The position numbers and the translations under genes are program-made. This document shows positions 53,811-64,000 of a DNA stretch of 64,000 nt, in pieces. The DNA is taken from the NCBI GenBank assembly GCA_020744425.1, contig JAGMUV010000002.1, positions 992,001-1,056,000 of the forward strand, in the 5' to 3' direction. Below the pieces are notes generated by a model. That model worked only from the letters and a program-made list of their open reading frames with translations. It did no database searches and was not told the origin of the DNA. Each line of letters begins with the position of its first letter. Within the stretch, counting starts at the first letter, position 1. The DNA comes from Dactylonectria macrodidyma. Taxonomy: Eukaryota > Ascomycota > Sordariomycetes > Hypocreales > Nectriaceae.

Positions 53811-56396
53811 TCAGGCGGCGGTAGGGTAGACGGTCTGCACAACAGTTCTAGTGACTGTGAGAGTCGTCACCGAGACCAAAGTCGCAACGGTGGTGGCGGC
53901 AGCTTCGGTCGCCGCAGCAGAAGTCACGACAACAGGCACGGTCGAAACTGCAGCAGCCTTGGTTGAGGTCGCGGCAGCCTTGGTCGAGCTGATCTTGGCA
54001 GAGCTCGAGTCCGAGCCGTCGTCGCTGCCACCCTCGGTCGAGCCGCCAGTCGAGGAGAAGAGAGCGATGGCGGCGCAGAAGTTGTTGCGGTTGTCCGCGT
54101 CCAGGGCACCAGAGACTCCATCAACAGTGACCATATTGACGCTGGCCTTGGTGCTGAGGCCGTAGAGGTGCAACGTGGAGCTCTCGATGCTGACCATGTT
54201 GTCCTGGCAGTTGTTCTCGCCAACGCAGACCTGGTCGTAGTTGTTGAAGAAGCTGTAGAGGCCGGCACCGTAGATGAAGATGTCAGACGAGTCGACAGCA
54301 CGAACACCCCAGGTGCGGGCGCAGGTGGTAGAGTCGCCGGTGCACGAGGTGGTGAAGTCAGGGTCGTGGAAGTCAGAGTTGACGGTGAAGGGAACGGTGG
54401 CGTCGGGGTTGCCCTGGAAGTAGGCAGTCTCGGTCTGGATGAGCGACATGTAGACGTTGGAGGCACTGGTCAGCTGGTAGTTGTAGAGGACGTTGTGCTC
54501 GGAGCTGGTTCCCCAGAGCCAGCAGCCCGCGGTGCTCTCGATCAGAATGCCTCGGCCGTTGTAGATGTTGATCTGGGAGTGGTCGGATAGGTCGAGCTCG
54601 TGGTCGGAAACCCAAAGCCAAGTGTTCTCCAGGTAGGCGCTGGCCTTAGCAGTGACGTGCATGAGCATGAAGGCACCGATGCACTCATCGACAGGCTCGG
54701 TAGTAACCTTGGGTGTCTTCTTGCAAGTGTCGGACTGCAGGTTGGTGCCGGCAGAACCACCAACGCGGAAGTGCACGTCAAAGAGACCAGCGGAGCCAGC
54801 AGTCTCGCCAGCCACGTTGAATTCCATGAGAATGGCACCGGGCTGGGGACCCAGGGTCTCAAACATAATGTCCTGGATCTCGATATTGCCGACGTCACCC
54901 TCCTCACCAACCTGCCAGACGGGCTTGGGGTTGGCCTGATCCTTGAAGTTGGTGTCGCCACCAGCCATGATGAGGGCCCAGATCTCGCCGACAATCTTGA
55001 TGTCCTTGGGAACTTTGACGGTGTCGGTGATGACGTAGGCTCCGTGGTCAAAGTAGACAATCTCGTCGGTGCCGATGCTGTCAAAGACGGCTTGGATGGC
55101 AGCAGTGTCGTCAGTGGAGCCATCACCCTTGGCACCCTTAGTCTTGACGGAGACGAACTTGGAAACATCAACGTCGTCGTACTGGGGCTTGCTCTTGGTC
55201 ACGACGTGGCCGTTGCTGTTGAGCAAAACGTCGGGCTTGGCGATCGGGGTCTGAGTGTCCTGGACAGCTTCGCCGTTGCCGTCGATGTAGGTGCGGCCCT
55301 GGACCCAGGACTCGATCTTGGCATTGCCGGCAAGGACGGTGACCTCGGTGCCGCTGTTTTGGACAGCGATGGGAACGTTGCTAGACATGTCGACGTTGTC
55401 GAGGATGAGAGTTCCGTTGGTGCCTCCGGACTGAGCAGGGTCATAGAGAGTTTTGACACCAATGGGAGTGTCGGAGACGGTGCTGTCGAGAAGGAGGACG
55501 GAGCCGACGTTCTGGACGCTCTGACCAGAAGTCATGTCGATACCAACGCCGCAGTTCTTGATGGTGATGCCGTGGAAGGCCCAGGCCCAGTTCCAGTTCA
55601 TGTAGATGGCAGTGTTACACTTGTTGAAGGTCATGTTGCGGGAGGTGAACTGCTGGCTACCGACAAAGGCACCGTACTTGCCACCGGTGAAGGTGAGGTC
55701 GGTCATAAAGCCACCGGAACCGTTGTCGATGAACAGACCCTGCTGAGCGTTCTCCTCGCTCGAGTCCTCAATCATGATGAACTCAATGTTCTGAAGGGAA
55801 GTGGCTTGAGCAACCTGCCAATGGATACCAGTGCCAGAGGTCTTGGGCATGCCAGTAAGATCGATCTTGAAGTTGCGGATCTGGCGGAAGAAGTTGTTTT
55901 GGTTGGTGTACCAGTTGCTGCCATCATCGTTATAGGGGTCGGCGTCGATGACAGCCATTCCGGAGAAGGCAGCAGAGGGCTTGAGAACAGGAAGGGACTT
56001 GACATCGCCAACCATGTGGGTGTAGTAGTAGGGCGTGATAGGCTTGGAAACGACGTAGGTGCCGGGAGGGAAGTAAACGAGACCAGGGGTGACGGTGCTC
56101 GAGTCACAGCCATTGCCGCAACGGTTGCCATCTGACATGGCGGAATTGATGGCATCCGTGTCGTCGGTGCTGCCATCACCGGTAGCGCCATAGTCTTTGA
56201 CGTTGCGGAAGACCTTGTAGTCAGAAGCCCCGTAGGCGGCGACTCCCTGACGCTCGATATTTGCGAACCACCAAGTAGAGTCAGCCCTGGCGGAGAGCGA
56301 TGCCTCAGCGGCAACGGGAGAGGGGGCAGCGCTGACTGGCGCGAGGAGGCGCAAGGCCAAAAGGCCAGTGGTCAGGATCGTTGAGAGACCCATCAT
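53811..56396 (-). CDS. GH55 exo-beta-1,3-glucanase
   Basis: Intronless 861-aa secreted protein. A signal peptide (MMGLSTILTTGLLALRLLAP..., about 1-23) is followed by two parallel beta-helix domains, as in GH55. Each domain opens with the pectate-lyase-like motif: KDYGATGDGSTDDTDAIN at about 67-84 and TKGAKGDGSTDDTAAIQ at about 418-434. The second domain carries the family blocks GCWLWGTSSEHNVLYNYQ and YFQGNPDATVPF. It releases glucose or laminaribiose from beta-1,3-glucans, and so may degrade fungal cell-wall glucan or callose. After about residue 775 there is a low-complexity Ser/Thr/Ala/Val-rich tail (SSTKAAATSTKAAAVST), likely O-glycosylated, that may tether the enzyme to the wall. The long antisense open frame on the plus strand is a by-product of codon bias. 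Confidence 0.95.
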   Translation of the reverse strand: MMGLSTILTTGLLALRLLAPVSAAPSPVAAEASLSARADSTWWFANIERQGVAAYGASDYKVFRNVKDYGATGDGSTDDTDAINSAMSDGNRCGNGCDSSTVTPGLVYFPPGTYVVSKPITPYYYTHMVGDVKSLPVLKPSAAFSGMAVIDADPYNDDGSNWYTNQNNFFRQIRNFKIDLTGMPKTSGTGIHWQVAQATSLQNIEFIMIEDSSEENAQQGLFIDNGSGGFMTDLTFTGGKYGAFVGSQQFTSRNMTFNKCNTAIYMNWNWAWAFHGITIKNCGVGIDMTSGQSVQNVGSVLLLDSTVSDTPIGVKTLYDPAQSGGTNGTLILDNVDMSSNVPIAVQNSGTEVTVLAGNAKIESWVQGRTYIDGNGEAVQDTQTPIAKPDVLLNSNGHVVTKSKPQYDDVDVSKFVSVKTKGAKGDGSTDDTAAIQAVFDSIGTDEIVYFDHGAYVITDTVKVPKDIKIVGEIWALIMAGGDTNFKDQANPKPVWQVGEEGDVGNIEIQDIMFETLGPQPGAILMEFNVAGETAGSAGLFDVHFRVGGSAGTNLQSDTCKKTPKVTTEPVDECIGAFMLMHVTAKASAYLENTWLWVSDHELDLSDHSQINIYNGRGILIESTAGCWLWGTSSEHNVLYNYQLTSASNVYMSLIQTETAYFQGNPDATVPFTVNSDFHDPDFTTSCTGDSTTCARTWGVRAVDSSDIFIYGAGLYSFFNNYDQVCVGENNCQDNMVSIESSTLHLYGLSTKASVNMVTVDGVSGALDADNRNNFCAAIALFSSTGGSTEGGSDDGSDSSSAKISSTKAAATSTKAAAVSTVPVVVTSAAATEAAATTVATLVSVTTLTVTRTVVQTVYPTAA

Positions 56397-59300
56397 GATG
56401 CAGTACCGCTAGTCGAAGTCCTCCAGGGAATCGTTTTGGGAGTTAATCAAAATGAGTTGGCGGAAAGTTGTTCCAACAGGGGACTATGTATATGAATATC
56501 GGGTCAGCGGCGTATTCGGTACTTATTTTTTGAGTATGAAATGTCTGTGAGACCGCAATGTGATGGAATGAGTGGGATAGTAAATATTGAGGGTGTGATA
56601 ATATTTTGACGAGAAAACCTTTCGAGCTGCAGTGCAAAAGTGAAATAGGTGTTGACGAGGTCGTGGGTAGGGCGGGGTCAGGGAACGAAGTATATGGGTG
56701 AGTGAAGCAGAACTCGAACAATAAGGTGAACAAGGCTTGAAAGGGCCGGCCAACAAAGAACGCAACAATGGGACAGAGTTGGTGAATAGGTGAATAGAAA
56801 ATCACATGAAAAAGCGAGGCATCGGGTTCGTGTTGATTGCGCCAGCAATGTGTGCTTTTCCGAGTGCCGAATGAACTTGAGTTTCCGTCACGCACAACGC
56901 GACTATCGTTTTCGTGGTGCGAGACTAATGAACCCGAGTTTCGAAGAGTCGACCAATACGATGCATATGCGGCGCAGCTTTGCGAACTAGCAGGCCATTG
57001 TACGGCATATTCGTGGCGTCTCAATAACGGCGGGCCAACGAGAAGCGTGCAAAAAAGGCGGCATCCGGGAACCGATAGGGGACATGGGATTCGTCGACGA
57101 GATGACTCAAAGTGTTCACGTTTCTCTCATCGACTCTTCTCTTCTCTTCTCTCACTTACCGGATTGTTTGCTGAGGCCTAAGCAGAAATTGGTGGTATGA
57201 GCCAAGACCAGTCGAGGCAAGTAGACGAAAACGAGTGGGCGGATTCGCAAGAAAAGGAAAGTCGGGCGAACGAGGTCGGGTGAGAAGTGAAAAAGGAAGG
57301 CTAGCAAATGAGAGACACGCACGCGCGCGTTCACGAGAATGACTGTAGGTTCAAAAAAGGCGGAGGCAAAGAACAGAGAGAGGCAGAGGGAAGTGGGATG
57401 GCAGGGCCGCGTGCCCAAAGTGTCTTATATGCGATGCGACCCCGAGCTAAAATGTCTTGGCTAGGAGAGACTAATAGAGACGAATTGGGTGTGCAGGTTC
57501 AACTAGCTGGGCAAGCATGGGTAGCAGCAGTCGCATCGTGAGGAGCATTCGCACGGACCGGGGCGTTGACATGAGGGCCGACATGAGGACCGACATGGAC
57601 ACCAAGCAGAGCAGCATGGGTGCGAGTGGTGGTGCCGTGTCCGAAAGCAAGGCCGATGGCTCCGTCGGATAGTCTCCGGCGTCTGAGTGTCTATGTCTTG
57701 TGGCCTGTAGTATTAGACTCTAGCTTGTGGCCTGTAGGCGGTGGCCGAGGGCCGGTGGCTCCGTCACGGTGGCCATGTCTCTGTTCAGACCTGATGGATA
57801 TGGATCATGGGTGGTCAAAAGGGCAGTGGAGCCATCCATGATCGACGCAGCGGAGAGAGCCAGCAGGGGGCGTCTTGCCCGCTAGGGGATGGTTCAGGGG
57901 CATCGACCATCGCCATTGGCTGCGGCGCAGCATCGCGTTTCAACGGGGGTGTTGGGCATCGGATGGATTGGGGGTGGGCTCGGCGGAGTGCGTTTGGAGT
58001 TGTGTGAGGTTGAGAGTGGAGGACGGTCGACCAGGCAGGTGGTGTTGATGGAACTCTAGCGGAGGGGAATATTAGTCGGAATGCATGCCACGAACGGGTA
58101 GGTACTTATGGCCCCAATGCATGCAAACCAGCTATAGAACCGAAGGGACTGGAGACCAGAATCGGCAGGTGGGAGAGGGAGGGATGAAAAAAAAGAAGAA
58201 CAAGAACAATCCGCACAATGGGAACAATCAAAGAAACGCGCCAAAACACCAAGCTCTGCGAACAAATCAGGCCCGGAGCATCGCCATGAAAGCCCGAGCA
58301 AGCGCCCAAAGCCGGCCTAGCGCTGTTTCAGTACCAGTCCCGGAGGACGGCAATGGGTGGACCAGAGGCATTTTTAGCGCTCCGGGGCTGCTCCTGGTTC
58401 ATGTTCAGTGCCAGTAACTTACAGTTCAGTTGATCAACCCTCTGTCAAAGCTACCTTGTGCACAGGGCGTGTACGTGTGTGCCGTGATGAGCGAGGAGGC
58501 GATTTTGATTCAGGCCGGCTTGGATAACCGCGAGCGTTCCGGAGGTGAGGATTCTTGTTTATTTTCGGCGTCGCTGTTTCTGAGTGTCGGTGGTCCGTCC
58601 AGGGATGATCCCCCATCCCCGCCTCTCGATCGAGTATCCCATTCCTTGTCGGATCATCCATTTCTCGTTGTGATGCGGGACTGCAAGATCAGCATACGCC
58701 CGATGTTTGGTTTGGAACTGGCTTTACTGGGCGCGGGTGTGCCTTGCAGAAGTGCGGGAGTCGCCTGCAGCCCAGAACGGGCTGATCCAATGACAGCCAC
58801 GGGTGGCAGTGCTGCCGCGGCTGTGATGGTGTCGCACAGGCAGGTCTACAATACATCCTCTCAGTGCTCAAACCATCATCAGACTCCTCATCAATAACAT
58901 ACCCAAGAGCAGGATCGCATACAACATTTACCCAAGACGCAGAGCATAGACTCTCAGGTGAGTGCCCCATTCGCGATCCTATCCACGTCTCATCTTCATC
59001 CTGCCCCCTCACACGACAACGCGTCGCCTCCATTCCATCGACATTGACCACGTCCCTTAATTAATGACAGCCCTGGATCTCGTCCGCTACCAGGGCATCG
59101 CCCCCTCTCCAGCGCCTGTTTCTCCTCCGCACTCCACCAGCCCGCTACATTCCCTAGCCCTGCCTCCCAGTGCTATTGGATGCTTAAGCCTCCAAACATG
59201 TCACTCTCGCCCAGAGCCATCTCATCAATTTACATGCGTCATGGCCCCAAACACGCGCGCGACGAATGATAGTGGATGGCAGTGCATCGGTGGATCGCCG

Positions 59301-61650
59301 CATCCTTTCTTGTTTTCGCCTCCCCCATTCTCCAAGCGCCGCATGAACTCCAGTTCCAGCTGCTCCAGGGCATCACTATTAGCGGCCCGTCGATATGGGC
59401 GCCTATTGTTTGTCGAGATCCGCGTAAAGGTCTCGGCCTGGCGACGTCCAAGAATACAGCCCGTGGTCCACCGCAGCGGCTACTGACGGGGAGCCCGACG
59501 ATCGTCCCCGTCCAAAAACATCAGCATGCCGTTCACTCCAGCTTCGTCTAGTAAGCGAGAGCCAACCAGCACAGAGGTTTCCTGCCTTGATGTTTCTACT
59601 GATGCACCTGGTTCATCATCAACCCCCACCGCACACCACCTTGCTTGTTCTTGTTCCTCTTCCTTTGTCTCATTTTCCTATCATGCGCCAAGTCGTTGAG
59701 CGATGAGTGAATCATGGATTGAGGAACCTCCTCTTAATCTTGCCCACATGCCCAATGGATTGCTAGCCGCCCCCTCCCAATCTTGCTGAGAGCCCTGTCA
59801 TCCACCCAATTGTCCAGCATGACGGCACTCCAAACAAGCGAAAGAAACATGAAAGATTCGTCCCATCACTCAGAGAGAAAAAAATCTCCTTGGAAACATC
59901 CCGTTCGCCAGCAATCTCCTTGCCCACCCCCCCGTTTCGAAACACGCCCAGCCACGTTGCAGTCTCATCGCACACACTCGTGGGCCATCTTAACTCGCTG
60001 CCACTACACCACCACCAGTAGGAAGCGAGGCCATCCAGCTGAACTGACATCCATTATTCGGCCCTATACGCGGCACAAACAACCGTAGAAGGAAGGTATT
60101 TGATTAAGTTTGAGTGTGATGGCGTCGGTGTCATCCCAACTTCATTCAAGACGTTGCCAACGCAGGCTGGATGCCATGTGGCACGTGGTCATTCATTGCA
60201 TGCATGATATGCTTCTGTATCTGAGATGAGGCGAGGCGATGAGAGCATGACAAACACGTAGTGTGACGGACTCCTGGCGTCGGGCCTTGGAATTCCCAGC
60301 CTGACAACTGTATACCTAACATCACAATTCGTTGGCATCGATTCTTCTCCCTTTTTTTGGTACCACCATATTGGTTCTGAGCGTCGAGGAAGAATATAAG
60401 CTCTTACTGTGTGAGCAGTATGTGACTTCTAAGTTGCGTTGATGACGGCCTCTGTTACTTATTTCGACCTTAAAAACTCCTAGTCAATCTCCCTAGGATC
60501 AAACGACAATATCGATAACAGGTTCGATCTTTGCGGGGTGCATCCAACCATGTCATCACACAACCTTTTGCCTGCATCTCCTCCACGTCTACCTACAGCG
60601 CCGAGTCTCGGGAACATATCATGCCCCCAGACTCACCTGACTCAACTCTACTACCACCCAACCCCCAAGACAATAAGGTTGTATCGGACCATCGCCAATG
60701 CAACAAAGAAAACTCTCGTGCTCCGGCAAAATAGACAAACCAGCAGCCCAGCCAAGAATTGCATTCCCACAAATCTAAACAACGGCCCGTTTCTAGCCAC
60801 CCGCATCACATCACGATCCCCTTCCTTCATCGTCCCAGACATGTGACGAACCTCTCGCGGCTTCTATCCAACCCCCTAGTCCATACCGGCCCCTCCCTCA
60901 ATCTCGGCCCTGCTCGGCCTTATATCCCCCACAGCATCGCATCGTCCGTCTCGGAGCCCCGTCATCTGCCCGTCGTTACATCGTCCCACCCCGCGCCCAA
61001 ACCCCAGAACCCGTTCTCCTCCTCCAGTGATGGTATTGCTCTCGTGAGCAAGAAAGATCTACATGTCGGTATCACAGGCCAACATTCTTTTAGCTTCAAT
61101 TTCGGCCTAGATGGGACCAAATTCCGAGACAACTTACACATGATTGTCCAATATTGTAATGTATCACTTTACAAAGCTTATTTCTCATGCGCGTGGTCAC
61201 AGAAGAGGCAGGTCGGTGCAAGTGTCAATCAGATATTCCATGACTACCAACGCGTTACGCAACGACTATGTCTATCTGCAGATATGGGTTCCTGACCACA
61301 GTGTCTTCGCGCCAATATCAAAACGACTCGGCGTCAATGAAAGAAAATCAACCGCTAGCTACCACAAGTAAATGCCAACCGTTGCTCCGTGAGGACACAT
61401 CTGTTTCCAATACAGCGTACATATATCCTTGTTAATGCTCTCCGATAGTCCTCCAGCGAAATGCCTTCGCCAAATCCTTAGTCGTGATAAGAAAATTCGT
61501 CATAGCTGGTGTTCCCTCGACCCTGCGAGAAACACCAAGCCTAATTATTTGTGCCCTGTATATGTTCCTTGATTATCGACGCTCGTGGCATCCCAATGCC
61601 TCGTGTCACCCATGTTTTACTGTCATTTCCTGCGTTATTGGATGGCAGCT
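56397..61650. other. 5.25-kb spacer upstream of GH55, no supported gene
   Basis: All open frames are short and domain-free. It contains a TCTTC microsatellite at about 57128-57155, a 12-bp repeat at 57568-57603 and a duplicated CTTGTGGCCTGTAG word near 57697 and 57725. This spacer is upstream of GH55 and downstream of the F-box gene (both minus strand). A long promoter, long UTRs or non-coding RNAs are possible. Confidence 0.35.
57568..57603 (+). repeat. Short tandem repeat, 3 x 12 bp
   Basis: Three units of GACATGAGGRCC (the last GACATGGACACC) lie in direct order. It is non-coding here. Confidence 0.5.
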
Positions 61651-63979
61651 TCAAATGAAGCCCTCATTCAGCTTGACATGGCGGTCACTCTCCAGCATGT
61701 CAATGCCCTCAACATCAGCACCAAAGTCCATGATGAGGATTTTAGGATCCTGGCCGGTGCTGACAATTCGTCGGTAATCGCTCTTGGCGCTCAGGACCCA
61801 GCTCGCGTGCCACCGAGGGAAATCCAAAAGCTGGTGGCCCGTCTCCATGTCCCAGACTTTGATGTCCGTGTCGTAGCTTCCGCTGATCAGTCGTCCGCTC
61901 ACGCTGTCAATGTGCAAGCTGCGGACCAGATTTTCGTGGGCACGCATTTCTCGCAGACACTCGCCCGTGTTGGCGTCCCAGATACGAATCACCTTGTCGT
62001 TACCAGCAGATGCAATGTATCGTCCGTCCTCAGAGAACTGCGAGCAAGCGAGACCCTTAGTGTGACCAGCAAATTCGCGAATGTTCTTGCCTGTGTCAAT
62101 ATTCCACAGCTTAACGCGGAAATCTCCGGAGCAAGACACAATCGTGTTCGCACGCATTTGTACGGCGTTGACAGGTCCGCCATGGCCACGTAGCTGTCGC
62201 AGCAAGGTCCCTGTCTCGCGGTCCCATACACAGATGCTAGTATCCTTACTACAAGTAACAATATGCTTGTCGTCAAAGGCCAGATCCAGAACAGGTGAGG
62301 TGTGATGGCGAAGTCGACGAATAGGCCGATACCCAGCACGGACATCGTAGACGATACAGCTAGAGTCTGACGATCCTGTCACGAGAATTTTATCATCGTA
62401 CTGGAGACACAGAATCGACGCCTTGTGGTGAGTCGGGAAAGAGACGAGGGTGGGCATCGACGTGGACGTCCGCTCATTGTCAGAGCCTGCAGCATAATGT
62501 GTGGGGAGTCCTTCATCGTCAACGAGCATGCCACCTTCGTTAATGACTTCTGGGGGGCCGATGACCAGCTGGCACTCGAGCGTGCGCATGTCCCAAACGC
62601 GGATTGTCTTATCACGGGATCCGGTGATGATCTTATACCTAGTACACAGTCAGTTTGCCTGCGCATTCCGTGAGTTTAAGGTGAGGAACATACTCATCAA
62701 ACTGCAGGCAGTAGATACTATCTGAATGTCCGTTGAGGTAAACAGGCCGTGCCTTGCCAGATTTCCATCGGTGGGTGAGTTCCTGCTTCACCCGGTAGAT
62801 CTCCTTCCAGTCATTAAATGGGGAGACTGGGGGTATTCCTAGTCCTGTGCCGGGGGTAACAGGTCCACTGGTGGCATACGTGGTCGTCATCTCTCGGAGA
62901 CACGATTCGCGCCAGATGTGCTGGTTAGATATGACCTTTTTCCAGCTGTGAGAGACCTCGCTGGCCTTGACAAGAGAGGCGGCATCGAGGGAGGCCAAGA
63001 CATGAATAGCCAGCTCGGTGGGCAGCTTCGAGATGAAGTCGATCTTGCTGATGGTAGACCCTGAGTCGAATCCTAAGTCTGACTCGGTATCAGCTTCGGC
63101 ACCGGGGACCGTGAGAGTGATGCCAATGCCGCTCTCCCGGTCGTTTCCGTCATCGCTAGTTGTGGGGTTCAGCCACAGATTCTGCAGCCCCTGTCTGGCG
63201 AGGTACTCGTTCTGCATTGCTGCCGAGGCCTTAGCTGCGGCACCCGAGTTTGAGGGAATCACTGGTGGCTCACCCCCAAAACCAGGAATTGGCAGGTGGA
63301 ACGAGTTCGCGTGCGGGTGGTGATAGGCAGTCTGCTCCTGGCTCAGGTCGACATCATGGTCGAAGAAGGCCCGTGAGTGTCGGAAGCTGGCCGCTTGGCG
63401 GAGTCGATTCCAGGTAGAGGGCGTGTGTGAGGTGGTTGGCCTGACTCCATGCCATCCGTGTTGTGCGCTGTGGTGGGCATCGTGCTGGCCGAGGTTGTCC
63501 TCTGTCGCGGTGGAAGCCCCGCGGTGAACCATGCCTTTCAGGGAGAGCGATGCGCGACGGAAGATTCCCTTGATGCTTCCCGGGTTGTGATGATGGTGGC
63601 GGTGGTGGCTGTGATGGGCCTGGTGATGGCTCTGGCCTTGGGTCTGGCCGTTGGTCGACTCAGAGGTTTCTTCTTCAGTGTCGTCGATGGCAAGCTCGTT
63701 GAAGGGTCGTGGGAGATGATGCAAGTGGTCGTGTCCAAAGGCGAAGGACTTTGGACGGCGCCATGGCAGCGAGACGCTGAGGCTACGATGGCGCGGGGCG
63801 TTTGTCGCACCTGTGGCACCAAGGTCGCGATGCGAGTTGGGAGGAGTCGCAGATGGGCCAGCTGTTGCGCTGGTCGTGGTGGCGCTGGCGCTGGCGCTGG
63901 CGTTGGCATGGGTGATCGCGTCGGCAGATTCGCCTACGGTGGAGGACTCGGCAGCTGAAGCGGATGAAGGGTCCATCAT
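61651..63979 (-). CDS. F-box/WD40 protein, SCF substrate adaptor
   Basis: Two exons, 63979-62694 and 62638-61651, joined by a 55-bp intron (GTATGT..TACTAG), give 757 aa. An F-box lies at about 314-360 (ISKLPTELAIHVLASLDAAS), expected to bind Skp1. Seven WD40 repeats follow from about 408 (for example HSDSIYCLQFDEYKIITGSR, with junction at the first repeat, and SASAGNDKVIRIWD-like GNDKVIRIWD). Together they form a substrate-recognition subunit of an SCF ubiquitin ligase, similar in layout to Neurospora FWD-1, Cdc4 and Met30/SconB types; I would place it nearest the FWD-1 type but cannot verify. The first 300 residues are Ala/Ser/Thr- and His-rich (HHQAHHSHHRHHHH) and look disordered. The frame is open upstream to the window edge, so the true start may lie beyond 64000. 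Confidence 0.88.
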
Positions 63980-64000
63980 GGCTTCCTGAACAGGCGCCCA

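Noticed and set aside
54600..56135. 511-aa open frame on the plus strand opposite the GH55 gene
   Set aside because: It is the mirror of a strongly codon-biased gene; the product is Val/Gly/Asp-rich with no domain, while the minus strand encodes a full GH55 protein.

Overview
The window looks like nuclear DNA of a filamentous ascomycete (Pezizomycotina; probably a sordariomycete, possibly Hypocreales). This is an inference from the gene families, the short GT..AG introns of 40-85 bp with CTAAC/CTGAC-type branch sites, genes on both strands without operons, and long spacers. No tRNA, rRNA, CRISPR array or intact transposon was recognised. All calls are made by eye; no database search was run.

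Layout. 0-8.5 kb: a CofD/UPF0052-family protein (+), a small myristoylation-motif membrane protein (-), a DUF5071-like protein (-) and a GH78 alpha-L-rhamnosidase (+). 8.7-11.3 kb: a tandem duplication in which one copy encodes an unrecognised 264-aa protein and the other is broken by an in-frame TAG. 12.5-14.1 kb: a five-exon gene for a cysteine/histidine repeat protein with a coiled-coil tail. 17.3-20.1 kb: a secreted GH3 beta-glucosidase. 22.9-26.5 kb: divergent genes for C-14 sterol reductase (ERG24) and an Mrl1-like mannose-6-phosphate-receptor-homology sorting receptor. 31.6-35.5 kb: a Myb/SANT-like protein, a dimeric minisatellite and an APA-type diadenosine tetraphosphate phosphorylase. 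35.5-42.9 kb: gene-poor, with a second degenerate minisatellite. 42.9-56.4 kb: a C2H2 zinc-finger protein, a FIT/SCS3 lipid-droplet protein, a membrane-anchored multicopper oxidase, a secreted acid phosphatase, a CCC1/VIT1 iron transporter and a GH55 exo-beta-1,3-glucanase. 61.6-64 kb: an F-box/WD40 protein that runs to the window edge.

How the genes relate. There is no obvious biosynthetic cluster. Three glycoside hydrolases (GH78, GH3, GH55) and a secreted acid phosphatase fit a saprotroph or plant-associated lifestyle. ERG24, the FIT protein and the Mrl1-like receptor act in the endomembrane system. The multicopper oxidase and the vacuolar iron transporter sit within 3 kb of each other, but a functional link is only a guess. 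The least familiar items are the Cys/His-repeat protein, the decayed tandem duplicate, the two minisatellites, and a 51-nt intron in the FIT gene that is a multiple of three and free of stops.
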